Source: Archangium violaceum Cb vi76 (lineage in GTDB: Bacteria; Myxococcota; Myxococcia; Myxococcales; Myxococcaceae). Taken from it: 32,000 nt of DNA. Position 1 is the stretch's first letter, and each line of letters starts with the position of its first letter. Both the position numbers and the translations under genes were made by a program. The notes below the pieces were generated by a model. The model did not search any database. It saw nothing but the letters and a program-made list of their open reading frames with translations, and was not told where the DNA came from. Of the stretch, positions 1 to 8,925 are shown in pieces. The stretch is taken from assembly GCF_000733295.1 (NCBI RefSeq), contig NZ_JPMI01000256.1:1-32000 (forward strand), read 5' to 3'.

Positions 1-73
1 ATATGGCCGCGTTGTCAGCGCTTGTTCTCAGGGGCACTCCTTCACGGACACACCTGAAGGGGCTTGGAGGCGG

Positions 74-1222
74 CTATGACCCGTGCGGCTGCTTCAACTC
101 GCTGAGCGGCATGACCAGGAGCGCGCGAGAGACGAAGGAGCCGATCCAGAGCTCGTCACCGACGACGATGGCGCTCGTACCCGCACTGAAGGTCTCGTTC
201 GCGCCTCGCGCGAAGAGCGTGGTCGCCTGGAAGGAGGTCGGATCGATGCGGGCCACCTCCGTATCGATTCCGCACCCGAGGACGAACCCACACAGGCCCA
301 CGATGGCGAGGGCGTTCGGATGCCCTGTCGCGAGAATGGAGCCGTCGGGTGCGAACCGGAGGTTGTCTGGATGGAAGCCGAGGTCGACGGACCGGGGGCT
401 CGTGGTGGTGGCAACGAGGGGGACCTCGTGCACCCTGCTCTTGAAGTACTCGTTCACGTACAGGCGCGTGCCGTCCGGCGACACGAGGATGCCGTTGTCT
501 CCTTGGAAGCGGGTGCCCGGAACCTCGGTCCAACCGTCGCCGGGGAGCCACTGCAACACCGCGCCTCGAGACGAGGAGGGAAGGTGCGGAATGGTGACGA
601 CGATGCCCTCGTCCGGGAGGGGCGCGACGGAGTTGGCTTGATGCTTCGCGGGTAGCACGACGCAGCCGGTCCAGGTCAGCGCTGGCCCCTCGGCGGAAAC
701 CCGGACGTCGAACACCTCGACTGACTCGCGGCCGCCGTGATTGATGGCGTAGAGCGTGTGCTCATCCGGAGCGCGGGGACGGAGCGCGAGCCCGTGCGCG
801 GAGAGGAGCTTCGGGTCGGGTGCACCGGGGCAGTCGCGGTAGGCCGGTGCGGCCGGGCGCGAGAGATCGGGTGTGATGGCGCGGAAGGTTTCGTCGCTCA
901 TCTTGACGGCATACAAGCCGCCCTCGGCCCAGTCGTCGTTGCCCATGTTCCCCGTGATGACCCAGTCACTGTCCCCGAGGCGCATCAGGTCCTCTGGCTT
1001 GTTGAGTCCACACACGGCGTGGATGCCGCGGGTGAGCTCGCACTCCCTGCCTGTTCCTCGTCCGGCCGGCCAGAGCTTCCAGTAGAGGGCGGATGCGGCG
1101 GTGAACACCAGAAGAGCGAGGAGGCCGAATGCCGCGATGCGCACGCCCCTCCTGGTGAAAAAGGGACGGGGGGTGGCGGGGGCCCGTGTCGCATCCCCGT
1201 CAGGTGTCGGCATGTCTGTCAC
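74..1222 (-). CDS. SMP-30/strictosidine-synthase-like beta-propeller protein, membrane-anchored
   Basis: The 382-residue product has a short cytoplasmic N-terminus, one hydrophobic segment (about residues 30-50, with AAFGLLALLVF) and a large outer domain. The outer domain has propeller-type repeats: SAHGLALRP, GDNGILVSPDG and FHPDNLRFAPDGS. This pattern is typical of the SMP-30/gluconolactonase/paraoxonase-like group, which often act as lactonases or arylesterases, but the substrate cannot be read from sequence. I chose the GTG at 1220-1222 because AAGGAG lies six bases upstream. An in-frame ATG 54 bases further upstream lacks such a site, and an ATG lies three codons inside. It is divergent from the flavoprotein gene at 1376. 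Family is fairly sure; function is inferred. Confidence 0.7.
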   Translation of the reverse strand: MTDMPTPDGDATRAPATPRPFFTRRGVRIAAFGLLALLVFTAASALYWKLWPAGRGTGRECELTRGIHAVCGLNKPEDLMRLGDSDWVITGNMGNDDWAEGGLYAVKMSDETFRAITPDLSRPAAPAYRDCPGAPDPKLLSAHGLALRPRAPDEHTLYAINHGGRESVEVFDVRVSAEGPALTWTGCVVLPAKHQANSVAPLPDEGIVVTIPHLPSSSRGAVLQWLPGDGWTEVPGTRFQGDNGILVSPDGTRLYVNEYFKSRVHEVPLVATTTSPRSVDLGFHPDNLRFAPDGSILATGHPNALAIVGLCGFVLGCGIDTEVARIDPTSFQATTLFARGANETFSAGTSAIVVGDELWIGSFVSRALLVMPLSELKQPHGS

Positions 1223-1228
1223 CGGAAT

Positions 1229-1234
1229 CTCCTT
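1229..1234 (-). promoter_or_regulatory. Shine-Dalgarno deciding the GTG start of the SMP-30-like gene
   Basis: AAGGAG on the minus strand, six bases before GTG at 1220-1222. It favours this start over the upstream ATG at 1274-1276. Confidence 0.6.
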
Positions 1235-1375
1235 CTCGCATGAAGCATAGGAAAGAGGTGGGGCCCGTTGCTTCACGCTTCTTCATTTTTCCGTGACACG
1301 AGTTCATTCCCGCTCTGACAGGCCGGTGCGAGGATGGTGTGCGGAAGGGGCAGGTGGCCCCGGGAGTGACACGCA

Positions 1376-2095
1376 ATGGCATCAGGGAAGGCGATTCTCG
1401 GAAGCATGCTGGGGCGGTTCCTGTTCCGTAATGCGCAGGTGGCGCGGGTGCGAGACGTCTCGCCTCACTTCCGCTGGGTGGAGTTGGAAGGCGAGGCGCT
1501 GCGCGGCGTCTCCTGGAGCGCGGGGGACAAGGTGCAGGTGTACCTTCCGGACATGGGGATGCGGACGTACACGCCCCTGGCGTGGGACGCGGCTCGCGGG
1601 GCGACACAGTTGCTCGTCTACCTCCATGGAAACAGCCCTGGCGCGGAGTGGGGCCGCAACGTGCGGGTGGGGGACGGCTGCCAGTTCATGGGGCCGCGCG
1701 GCTCCCTGGCGCTCACGTCCCTTCAGGGGCCCGTGGTGTTGTTCGGAGACGAGACGTCCTTCGCCGTGGCCCACACGTTGCGGAACCTGCGGGCCGGCGC
1801 GGAGGGCGTCGAGCAGGTATTCGAGGTCTCTTCCCGGGACGAGTCCGAGCCGGTGCTGCGGGAGTTCCACCTGTCGGATAGCGCCTTGGTGGAACGCGCG
1901 CCTGGCGACGGACACCTGCCCGCCGTGGCGGAGCGTCTGGGCGACGCGCTGAAGCGGCGGCCGGGCGCGCACCTCGTCATGACGGGCCGGGCGCAGGCCA
2001 TCCAGGCGCTGCGCGCGCGGCTCAAGACGGACGGCGTGGGCGCGCCGCAGAAGGTGAAGGCGTACTGGTCCGTGGGGAAGCGCGGGCTCGACTGA
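1376..2095 (+). CDS. Siderophore-interacting (SIP/ViuB-type) FAD-binding protein
   Basis: The 239-residue product has the ferredoxin-reductase-like layout of SIP proteins. An N-terminal FAD-binding barrel contains the RTYTP motif at residues 63-67 (isoalloxazine binding), followed by GPRGS near 106-110 and then a nucleotide-binding half with LFGDETSFA near 122-130. SIP proteins reduce ferric siderophores in the cytoplasm using NAD(P)H or ferredoxin. It is slightly short for the family (usually 240-280) because the C-terminal half is compact. No siderophore transporter or Fur box was recognised next to it, so an iron role is inferred from the family only. It is convergent with the DUF2147 gene. 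Confidence 0.8.
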   Translation: MASGKAILGSMLGRFLFRNAQVARVRDVSPHFRWVELEGEALRGVSWSAGDKVQVYLPDMGMRTYTPLAWDAARGATQLLVYLHGNSPGAEWGRNVRVGDGCQFMGPRGSLALTSLQGPVVLFGDETSFAVAHTLRNLRAGAEGVEQVFEVSSRDESEPVLREFHLSDSALVERAPGDGHLPAVAERLGDALKRRPGAHLVMTGRAQAIQALRARLKTDGVGAPQKVKAYWSVGKRGLD

Positions 2096-2202
2096 GGAAG
2101 CGCAGGGAGGTGAGGCCGGGGTCTTGCCGAAGCTGGCGCGCACGGCGGGTACTCCCACTCGCGTGACTTCGCCATCTGTCGTGTCCTCCTCGTGGCGGGC
2201 GA

Positions 2203-2227
2203 GCCCCCCGGGAAGCTCCCGGGAGGG
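2203..2227. terminator. Hairpin between convergent genes, possible terminator
   Basis: CCCGGGA at 2207-2213 pairs with TCCCGGG at 2217-2223 around a 3-base loop, with further partial pairing outside. It lies between the SIP gene and the DUF2147 gene, which converge here. No T-tract follows on either strand, so intrinsic termination is uncertain. Confidence 0.35.
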
Positions 2228-2251
2228 CGGCCCTGATGCTTCGGGCTCCAG

Positions 2252-2701
2252 CTACTCGGCGCGCATCCAGTACTGGGTGCGCCCGATGAGCGCGATGCCG
2301 ATGAAGCCGCGGACCTTCAGCTTCTTGCCACCGTCCTCCACGGCGATCTTGGCCTTGTAGGTCTTGCCATTGGCCGGGTCGAGGATGGTGCCACCCGTCC
2401 ACTCATTGCCGTCCTTCTTGAGGTCGCGCAGGATGATCATGCCGATGATGGGCTGGTTCTTCAGCGCCCCCTCGCACTTGTCGCAGAGCGGATTCTGCTC
2501 CTCGGTGGGCGCGCGGAAGAGCTTCTCGATCTTCCCGTACACCTTGCCGCCCTCTTCGTAGAGGGTGACGATGGACTTCGGCTTCTTCGTCTCGTCATCA
2601 ATGGTGGTCCAGCGCCCCAACACGCTCGCCTCCTGGGCGAGGGCGCTCGTGGCGAACAGCACGGTCAGCGTGGCCAGTCCCAACCAACGGGTTGCAGTCA
2701 T
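2252..2701 (-). CDS. Secreted DUF2147 family protein
   Basis: The 149-residue product has a clean signal peptide (residues 1-22, cut after SALAQ). The mature domain carries the DUF2147 hallmarks: LGRWTTIDDET near the start, CDKC followed by IGMIILRDL, and GGTILDPANGKTYKAK. The family is periplasmic and has a lipocalin-like beta-rich fold; its function is not known. GAGG lies eight bases before the ATG. It stands alone, convergent with the SIP gene and divergent from the lipoprotein gene across a 339-base gap. Confidence 0.85.
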   Translation of the reverse strand: MTATRWLGLATLTVLFATSALAQEASVLGRWTTIDDETKKPKSIVTLYEEGGKVYGKIEKLFRAPTEEQNPLCDKCEGALKNQPIIGMIILRDLKKDGNEWTGGTILDPANGKTYKAKIAVEDGGKKLKVRGFIGIALIGRTQYWMRAE

Positions 2702-3040
2702 TCGGAGATCCTCGGGCGCTGGGGAGTCACATGCCGCGAGGGGCCGCGCGCCGCGGTAACGTCCCCTCTGCGTTCCGTCCGCACTCGGCGTCCGAGCCTA
2801 CCCGCAGAGCAGAGGCACCCAAAGTCCTCGTTCTCCTCACGAAACCCGGAGCTCGCCTCGCGGGCGGCCTGGCGGAGGGTGTTGGCCGCGGCCTACAAGT
2901 CCGTTGCTCCCTTGTTGTCTCGAGCCTACAACCGCCACGCCGCCGCCTCGTCGTTTCGCGGGGTTGGCGTTGGTCCGCCCCTTGCTCATGGGGCGCACGT
3001 CGTCGTGTTCAACCCTCACCTGGTATCGCGAGTCATCCGT
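2702..3040. other. 339-base intergenic region between divergent genes
   Basis: No convincing gene is visible. Open frames crossing it lack ribosome binding sites and family-like sequence. It separates the DUF2147 gene (minus) from the lipoprotein gene (plus) and must hold both promoters. The one specific signal seen is a sigma-54-like element at 2971-2986. Confidence 0.5.
2971..2986 (+). promoter_or_regulatory. Sigma-54-type -24/-12 promoter candidate
   Basis: TGGTCCGCCCCTTGCT matches the -24/-12 consensus TGGCACG-N4-TTGCW at the invariant GG and GC with exactly ten bases between them, and at the TTGCT block. It is correctly oriented 55 bases upstream of the lipoprotein ATG. Myxobacteria use many sigma-54 promoters. 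A single match in GC-rich DNA can arise by chance. Confidence 0.4.
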
Positions 3041-3409
3041 ATGCGTATTGCTTCCACTCTCTCCCTGCTGTCCCTGATCGCCCTTCTCCCCGCGTGTGGC
3101 CCGACTTCCCGCGAGGATGCGCAGCGTGAGGCCACCGGGGCCGCCTGCGACTACTACGCCGGATGCGAGAAGATCGGCTCTGGCGATGGCAAGGAGTTCG
3201 AGGACCGGAAGGAGTGCGAGGTGGATATGCGCGACTTCTTCCAGGGCTCGTGGACGGCGAACAACTGCCCCGCCATCAACGAGAAGGGGCTCGACACGTG
3301 CCTGGAGCGCATCCGCTCCACCTCGTGCTCGAGCGCGGCGGACTTCCTCAACACCGCGTTCTTCGTGTGTGGCTCGGGCGCGGTCTGCCAGGAGGAGGCC
3401 GAGGACTGA
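3041..3409 (+). CDS. Cys-rich small lipoprotein, DUF6184-like
   Basis: The 122-residue product begins with a lipoprotein signal (hydrophobic residues 3-17, lipobox LPAC). The mature part has a regular set of cysteines in CDYYAGCEKIG, KECEVDMRDFF, NNCPAIN, DTCLERIRSTSC and FVCGSGAVC. This matches my recollection of the myxobacterial DUF6184 lipoprotein family, whose members are small, secreted and of unknown function. The even number of cysteines suggests disulfides outside the inner membrane. ATG at 3041 was chosen because the signal peptide starts there; the open frame runs further upstream without signal-like sequence. A sigma-54-like promoter precedes it. Confidence 0.7.
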   Translation: MRIASTLSLLSLIALLPACGPTSREDAQREATGAACDYYAGCEKIGSGDGKEFEDRKECEVDMRDFFQGSWTANNCPAINEKGLDTCLERIRSTSCSSAADFLNTAFFVCGSGAVCQEEAED

Positions 3410-3418
3410 GCGCGGCCC

Positions 3419-3826
3419 TCACGCGGGGCTGAAGGTGCGGCGGTAGTGGGGCCACGCGTCCCACAGGTACAGGCCGAAGGGCACCCACCAGATGAAGTCA
3501 TTGGTGAGGCAGAGCACCAGCGTCGCCACCGGCCACTCGCCCTGGAGGATGAGGAGCGCGAGCCCGATGGGCCCCAGCACCTTTCCCAGGAGCCCCACCG
3601 CCGCCAGCGCGAAGCCGTGCTCGGGCCGCCGCGCCACCTCCGCGTAGAGCAGGCCGTAGACGCCGATGACCATGCCCAGGCAGGCGAAGAGGGCGGGCTG
3701 GTTCATCGGCGGCATGCCCGCGAAGCGGAAGAGCCACTGTGGATCCACCGCCGCGTAGAGGCCCCACAGCAGGTTGTACACGGCCGCCAGGGTGAACACC
3801 GCGCGGTGCAGGGCTCGCCGCTTCAT
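3419..3826 (-). CDS. Small four-TM integral membrane protein, unrecognised
   Basis: I do not recognise a named family. The 135-residue product is almost entirely hydrophobic, with four likely membrane segments around residues 8-27, 44-63, 72-94 and 98-122. Polar loops carry conserved-looking RFAGMPPMNQPALFACLG and a C-terminal WDAWPHYRR. The start lies eight bases after the stop of the six-TM chemoreceptor gene, with GAGG in the gap, so the two are almost certainly co-transcribed and may act together. It ends nine bases from the end of the convergent lipoprotein gene. Confidence 0.65.
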   Translation of the reverse strand: MKRRALHRAVFTLAAVYNLLWGLYAAVDPQWLFRFAGMPPMNQPALFACLGMVIGVYGLLYAEVARRPEHGFALAAVGLLGKVLGPIGLALLILQGEWPVATLVLCLTNDFIWWVPFGLYLWDAWPHYRRTFSPA

Positions 3827-3834
3827 CTCGTGCC

Positions 3835-5652
3835 TCAGCGGTTGAGCTGGTAGCGGCGGGCGATCTCCGTCACCTCGCGCGTGACGGCCTGGAGCGTCTC
3901 GGTGGCCTGCAGCGTGGTGTCCAGCCGCTTCATCGTCTCGTCCATGCCGGCGGAGATGTGGGCGATGGCGTTGAAGATGTGGGAGATGCCCGTGTTCTGC
4001 TGGTTCACCGCGACGGCGATCTGCCGCACGGCCGCGGCGTTCTCCTGGATGATGAAGGACATCTCGCGCAGGTTGTTGCCCGAGGACTTCACCATCTCCA
4101 GGCCGCCCTCCACCTGCAGCGCGCCCTGCTCGCTCATGGAGACCACGTCGCGGATGGCGGTGCCGATGTCCAGCAGGCTCTTGCGGATGAGGGCGTTCTC
4201 CCGGATGGTTTGATCCGCCAGCTTGCGAATCTCACTGGCCACCACGGCGAAGCCGGCGCCCTGGTCTCCCGCGCGCGCGGCCTCGATGGAGGCGTTGAGC
4301 GCCAGCAGGTGGGACTGGTCCGCCAGGTCCTTCACCGTGACGGCGATGTGGGCGATCTGCGTGGCGCTCTCCTGCAGCCGCAGCACCTTGCCGCGGATGC
4401 CGTCCACGAAGTCCCGGATGGTGTTGAGGCCCGTGAGGGTCCGCTCCAGCGACTCCTCGCCGTACTGGCCGAGCTGCCCCGCGTGGCCGGCCACGCTCAG
4501 CACCGTCTCGGCCTTGTGGGAGGCCAGCTCGGAGGTGGTGCGGATCTCCTCGGAGGTGAGCTGGGCCTGCTGGAGCATGGCGGCCTGCTCGGTCAGGCGC
4601 TGGCGCTGCTGGTTGCTCGCGGAGCCCAGGGCCGTGCTCGCCGACAGCAGCATGGTGGCCGAGGCCTGCAGGCGGGTGGGAATCTCCTGCAGCCGCTCGA
4701 GCACCGTGACCATGCCCGTGGCGAGGTCTCCCATCTCGTCGGTGGAGGCCCAGCGGGGCGCGAAGGGGGCGCCCTGGGCCAGGGCCTCGATGGCCTCCAG
4801 CATGGCCGCCGTCGCGCGCACCTGCCGGCGTGCCAGCATCCAGGCGGCGAGCGTCAGGACGACGAGGACGAACGCCCCCAGCGCCAGCAGCGGCGGGCCC
4901 ATGGTGGACAGCAGGCTGTCGGTGAAGCCGTGCAACTTCGCGGCGATCAGCTCGCCCTGGGCCTGGGGGATGGACGGATCCTCGAGCACGGCCTTCATCT
5001 GCGCATCGCGCAGCTCGAGCGTCTGCAGGATGAACACCAGGGCCGAGAGCACCAGGGTGCTCGTCAGGGTGGCGGCGAACACGTAGGGCAGGAACCAGCG
5101 CTGCCTCGGCCAGAAGATTCCCCGGCCGGTGGCTTGCGTGCGCAGGCGGTTGCGCTCCTCGACGATGAGCGGCATCAACATCTGCTCGAGCTTGATGCCC
5201 ACGGGGAGCGCCAGCACCTGGCCGATGGTGGCGGCCACCAGGAACCCGAGGCCGATCATCAAGGGGTGCTTGCCGGTGCGGAGCACCAGCGGGACGACGT
5301 AGACGAGGCCGCCCACGAGAGCGGGGGTCTGGGTGCTCACGAAGGCGAGCTTCCAGGGCAGCATCTGCAGGCGGGCGAGCCGCTCCTGGGGAGGCTCGTC
5401 GGGCCGGGTGGGGAGGTTGCTCCGAAGCTGCCAGGCAATGCCCGCCCAGGGAATCAGCAGTGCCGCCACCGCGAAGACGACGGGGAGCACATGCAGCAGG
5501 GCCCAGACGTGGTCCTGGGAGGACAGCCCCAACGACAACGCGAGGAGGTAGCCCGCGATGGGCGCGGAGGGCGTGAGCCACGCCAACACGACGAGATGGA
5601 TCCGTCGGGCGAGCTGCGGAGGAATGACCGTCTGCGGGGGCGAGCCGTTCAT
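3835..5652 (-). CDS. Methyl-accepting chemotaxis protein with six-TM N-terminal sensor
   Basis: The 605-residue product lacks the usual periplasmic ligand domain. Instead it has about six hydrophobic segments (residues 20-43, 52-76, 103-124, 130-152, 187-210, 252-273), with a loop of about 40 residues between the last two. A HAMP-like stretch follows (about 274-325), then a long coiled-coil MCP signalling domain whose tip contains [19 protein letters not shown] and EIRKLADQT. The tip is canonical, so binding to a CheA/CheW array is expected. It is an orphan receptor here, more than 8 kb from the che operon, and is followed by a four-TM protein in the same operon. No strong Shine-Dalgarno precedes the ATG. 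Confidence 0.88.
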   Translation of the reverse strand: MNGSPPQTVIPPQLARRIHLVVLAWLTPSAPIAGYLLALSLGLSSQDHVWALLHVLPVVFAVAALLIPWAGIAWQLRSNLPTRPDEPPQERLARLQMLPWKLAFVSTQTPALVGGLVYVVPLVLRTGKHPLMIGLGFLVAATIGQVLALPVGIKLEQMLMPLIVEERNRLRTQATGRGIFWPRQRWFLPYVFAATLTSTLVLSALVFILQTLELRDAQMKAVLEDPSIPQAQGELIAAKLHGFTDSLLSTMGPPLLALGAFVLVVLTLAAWMLARRQVRATAAMLEAIEALAQGAPFAPRWASTDEMGDLATGMVTVLERLQEIPTRLQASATMLLSASTALGSASNQQRQRLTEQAAMLQQAQLTSEEIRTTSELASHKAETVLSVAGHAGQLGQYGEESLERTLTGLNTIRDFVDGIRGKVLRLQESATQIAHIAVTVKDLADQSHLLALNASIEAARAGDQGAGFAVVASEIRKLADQTIRENALIRKSLLDIGTAIRDVVSMSEQGALQVEGGLEMVKSSGNNLREMSFIIQENAAAVRQIAVAVNQQNTGISHIFNAIAHISAGMDETMKRLDTTLQATETLQAVTREVTEIARRYQLNR

Positions 5653-5804
5653 GAGGCGGGGCCATTCTCCCAGAGGGAGGGGGGCGGAAGGAGAGGCGCG
5701 GGAAGAAATCCCGGCGCCTGCCTGGATGCTTCCCTATCGTCCGGATGGTAATCCGGTGCCACCCGGTACGTCTTCAAATAGAGGAAAACCGGAGAAAAGG
5801 AAAA

Positions 5805-6569
5805 CTAGGGGGGCTGGGTGCGCAGCAGCTCGCGGAAGAGCACCTCGGCCACGTCGCGGAAGAGCTCCCCCGAGGCCAGCAGTCCCCCGCAGTGGTGGGG
5901 CTCGCGGGCGAGCGTCAGCGCCACGCACTTCTCCAGCACTGCGTTCCAGAATGACTCCGAGTCCGGTGGCAGGAGGTAGTCCCGGATGACACCTCGGGGC
6001 CAGGGGAGCACGGTGGTGGGGTCCGCGTCGCTGAGGCTGGTGAAGCAGTCCAGGTCCACGTCCAGCAGGACGCGCCCGGCGGCCTGGAGCACCTCGCGCA
6101 CCGCGTCGCCCGGGGCAGGGGAGTGGAAGGCCTCGGCGGCCCGGTCCACGGTGGGCACCACCACCAGCCGGTGCGGGCGTCCCCGCGTGTCCACGTACAT
6201 GTCTCCGGAGAACGTCCCCCGGGGCCGTCCCCGGGCGATGACCAGCGCGTCACCCACCAGCCCCGCTTCCATGGCCGCGAGCACGTGATCGTAGTTGCGC
6301 ACGTCCAGGGCCCACCGCGCGTGCTCGTCCAGGGCGCGCAGCCCCGCCGAGCGGTCCGGTACCGCCGCGGGCGCCTGGGGCACCACCAGGTCCAGGTGCC
6401 GGTCCAGCGTCACCAGCAGCGCCGGCGGCCCGTCCTCGAGCGCGCAGGCCCAGGAGGGGAGCGCGAGCCGGTGCGGGTCGAACACGTACGCGTCCGAGGG
6501 CCCCCGCCCGCCGCCGAGTGACAGCCGGATGACGCCCGCCAGACGCAGGTGCTTGTGGGATTCGTCCAT
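5805..6569 (-). CDS. UPF0489-like protein (arginase/deacetylase-type fold)
   Basis: The 254-residue product has acidic/His motifs placed as in the UPF0489 family (human C5orf22 relatives): LVTLDRHLDLV near residue 50, an internal VRNYDHVLAAMEAG, and LLDVDLDCFTSL near 168-180, followed by a late HHCGG. The DLDCF-type motif and early D-H pair suggest a metal-binding site of the arginase/histone-deacetylase fold. No reaction is established for the family. ATG at 6567-6569 was chosen; a GTG one codon upstream is equally possible and neither has a clear Shine-Dalgarno. It is divergent from the S9 peptidase gene and 152 bases upstream of the chemoreceptor on the same strand. Confidence 0.6.
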   Translation of the reverse strand: MDESHKHLRLAGVIRLSLGGGRGPSDAYVFDPHRLALPSWACALEDGPPALLVTLDRHLDLVVPQAPAAVPDRSAGLRALDEHARWALDVRNYDHVLAAMEAGLVGDALVIARGRPRGTFSGDMYVDTRGRPHRLVVVPTVDRAAEAFHSPAPGDAVREVLQAAGRVLLDVDLDCFTSLSDADPTTVLPWPRGVIRDYLLPPDSESFWNAVLEKCVALTLAREPHHCGGLLASGELFRDVAEVLFRELLRTQPP

Positions 6570-6649
6570 CACTGGGAATAACCGTCCATGTGGGGCATTT
6601 GGCGGGCCGCGCGCCGCCGGGAGTGTAGGCTGCGCGCGCTTCCTACCTC

Positions 6650-6677
6650 AAAGGAGGGAACGCCCGCTTCCCGGGCG
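6650..6677 (+). promoter_or_regulatory. Strong Shine-Dalgarno separated from the start by a hairpin
   Basis: AAAGGAGGG at 6650-6658 is far (about 30 bases) from the only plausible ATG at 6688. CGCCCG at 6661-6666 pairs perfectly with CGGGCG at 6672-6677. Folding this hairpin would shorten the effective spacing to about 13 bases. Translational bridging is an inference. Confidence 0.35.
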
Positions 6678-6687
6678 CCAGCCCCGC

Positions 6688-8901
6688 ATGCGCATCCTGC
6701 TCGCAGCCGCGCTCCTTTTGACGAGCGCCCCCGTCGTTGCCCAGCAGCCCCCCGCCAAGACCATGACCGCCGCCCAAGACGCCTTCCTGCGGGACTACTC
6801 GGAGACGCGCCGCTTCATGAGCGGGCGTCCCGTCAATCCCCGCATCACCCCCGACGAGAAGACCGTCCTCTTCCTGCGGGGTCAGCCTCGCGCGCCCATC
6901 CAGACGCTCTTCGCCTTCGACGTGGCCACCGGCGAGGCGAAGGAGGTGCTCACCCCCGAGGCCATCCTCAAGGGCTCCGAGGAGACGCTCACCCCCGAGG
7001 AGAAGGCCCGCCGCGAGCGCATGCGCGTGAGCGCCAGGGGCTTCACCTCGTACCAGTTGTCCGAGGACGGCACGCGGATTCTCGTGCCGCTCTCCGGCAA
7101 GCTCTACCTGGTCGAGCGCGCCACCGGGAAGTCCACCGAGCTGAAGACGGGCCCGGGCGTCATCGATCCGCGCTTCTCCGCGGACGGCCAGCAGGTGGCG
7201 TACGTGCGGGACAACGACGTGTTCCGCCTCGAGGTGGCCAGCAACAAGGAGCACCGCGTCACCACGGGAGGCAGCCCGGCGAAGACGCACGGCCTGGCCG
7301 AGTTCGTCGCCCAGGAGGAGATGAGCCGCTTCTCCGGCTGGTGGTGGAGCCCGGACGCGAAGTTCATCGCCTACACGGAGTCGGACACGGCGGAGGTGGA
7401 GAAGCTCTCCATCATCGACGTGATGCACCCGGAGAAGGGCTCGGAGGACTACGCCTACCCGCGGCCGGGCAAGAAGAACGCGAAGGTGCGCCTGGGCATC
7501 ACCCCCGTCACGGGCGGCAAGACGGTATGGGTGCAGTGGGACGCGGAGAAGTACCCGTACCTGGCCACGGTGGTGTGGCCAAAGAAGGGCTCCCTGACGG
7601 TGCTGGTGCAGAACCGCACGCAGACGGAGGAGAAGCTGCTCGCGGTGGACACGGCCAGCGGCAAGACGAAGGAGCTGCTCACCGAGAAGGATGATGCCTG
7701 GCTCGAGCTGGAGCAGACCTTCCCGCTGTGGCTCGAGGATGGCAGCGGCTTCCTCTGGTACACCGAGCGCAACGGTGGCCCCGAGGTGGAGCTGCGCAAC
7801 GCGGATGGAAGCCTCGCGCGCTCGCTGGTGAAGCCGGAGGCGGGCTTCCGCAACCTCGCGCGCTACATCGAGAAGGATCGCACCCTGTACTTCGTGGGCG
7901 GCCCCAACCCCACGGAGAGCTACCTGTGGCGCGTGAAGGAGGGTGGCGCTCCGGAGCAGGTGCGCCCCGGCACCACGGGTGAGGCCGTCGAGGGCGGCAG
8001 CGTGGCCCGCTCCGGCAACCTGGCCGTCATCACCCACTCGAGCCCCACGTCCATGCCGCGCACCTACGTGGTGCGGGGCGATGGCTCCCGCGTGGGCGAG
8101 CTGCCCTCGGTGGCCGTGGAGCCCGGCTTCGTCCCCGTCGTCGAGTACCGCGAGGTGGGCCCGCTGAAGTTCCACTCCTCGCTGGTGCGCCCGCGCAACG
8201 CGAAGCCCGGCCAGAAGCTGCCCACCATCGTCGAGGTGTACGCCGGCCCCACCGTCACCGTCGTCCACAAGTCCATGGCCGCGCACCTGCTGTCGCAGTG
8301 GATGGCGGACCAGGGCTTCCTCATCGCCCGCTTCGATGGCCGGGGCACCCCGATGCGCGGCTCCAAGTGGCAGCGCGCCGTGCACCTGGACTTCTCCGGT
8401 GTGACGCTGGAGGACCAGGCCGCCGCCGTCCAGGCGCTCGCCGCCGTGGTGCCCGAGGTGGACCCGCAGCGCGTGGGAATCGAAGGCTGGAGCTTCGGTG
8501 GCTACATGGGCGCGCTCGCCGCCCTCAAGCGTCCGGACGTCTTCAAGGCCGCCGTCGCCGGTGCTCCGGTGGTGGACTGGCTCGACTACGACACCCACTA
8601 CACCGAGCGCTACCTCGGCCTGCCCCAGCAGCACCCCGAGGCCTACGAGAAGAGCTCGCTGCTCACCTACGCGCGTGACACCAGCAAGCCCATCTCCCCG
8701 CTGCTGCTCATCCACGGCACCGCGGACGACAACGTGTACTTCTTCCACACGCTCAAGCTGTCCGACGCGCTCTTCCGCGCCGGCAAGTACCACGAGCTGC
8801 TGCCCCTGAGCGGCCTCACGCACATGGTGCCGGATCCCCTCGTCACCCAGCGCCAGCACGAGTGGGTGATGAACCACTTCAAGCGGCACCTGGCGAAGTA
8901 G
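6688..8901 (+). CDS. Secreted S9 family peptidase, dipeptidyl peptidase IV type
   Basis: The 737-residue product has a signal peptide (residues 1-18, cut near APVVAQ). It is followed by an N-terminal beta-propeller (DPPIV_N, about 90-480) carrying a double-Glu type motif in EFVAQEEMSRF, which in DPP-IV binds the substrate N-terminus. The C-terminal alpha/beta hydrolase domain (about 520-737) has GWSFGG with nucleophile Ser602, HGTADDN with Asp680, and His712 in LTHMVPDP, so the triad is complete. The expected activity is removal of N-terminal dipeptides, typically Xaa-Pro, in the periplasm or outside the cell. This fits a predatory proteolytic lifestyle. The frame runs upstream without another start codon near the signal peptide. 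Confidence 0.92.
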   Translation: MRILLAAALLLTSAPVVAQQPPAKTMTAAQDAFLRDYSETRRFMSGRPVNPRITPDEKTVLFLRGQPRAPIQTLFAFDVATGEAKEVLTPEAILKGSEETLTPEEKARRERMRVSARGFTSYQLSEDGTRILVPLSGKLYLVERATGKSTELKTGPGVIDPRFSADGQQVAYVRDNDVFRLEVASNKEHRVTTGGSPAKTHGLAEFVAQEEMSRFSGWWWSPDAKFIAYTESDTAEVEKLSIIDVMHPEKGSEDYAYPRPGKKNAKVRLGITPVTGGKTVWVQWDAEKYPYLATVVWPKKGSLTVLVQNRTQTEEKLLAVDTASGKTKELLTEKDDAWLELEQTFPLWLEDGSGFLWYTERNGGPEVELRNADGSLARSLVKPEAGFRNLARYIEKDRTLYFVGGPNPTESYLWRVKEGGAPEQVRPGTTGEAVEGGSVARSGNLAVITHSSPTSMPRTYVVRGDGSRVGELPSVAVEPGFVPVVEYREVGPLKFHSSLVRPRNAKPGQKLPTIVEVYAGPTVTVVHKSMAAHLLSQWMADQGFLIARFDGRGTPMRGSKWQRAVHLDFSGVTLEDQAAAVQALAAVVPEVDPQRVGIEGWSFGGYMGALAALKRPDVFKAAVAGAPVVDWLDYDTHYTERYLGLPQQHPEAYEKSSLLTYARDTSKPISPLLLIHGTADDNVYFFHTLKLSDALFRAGKYHELLPLSGLTHMVPDPLVTQRQHEWVMNHFKRHLAK

Positions 8902-8925
8902 GCGCGGGGGCGCGCCCGCAAAGAG

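Noticed and set aside
3958-5751. 597-codon frame antisense to the six-TM MCP
   Set aside because: Composition shadow; the MCP tip motif proves the minus strand is coding.
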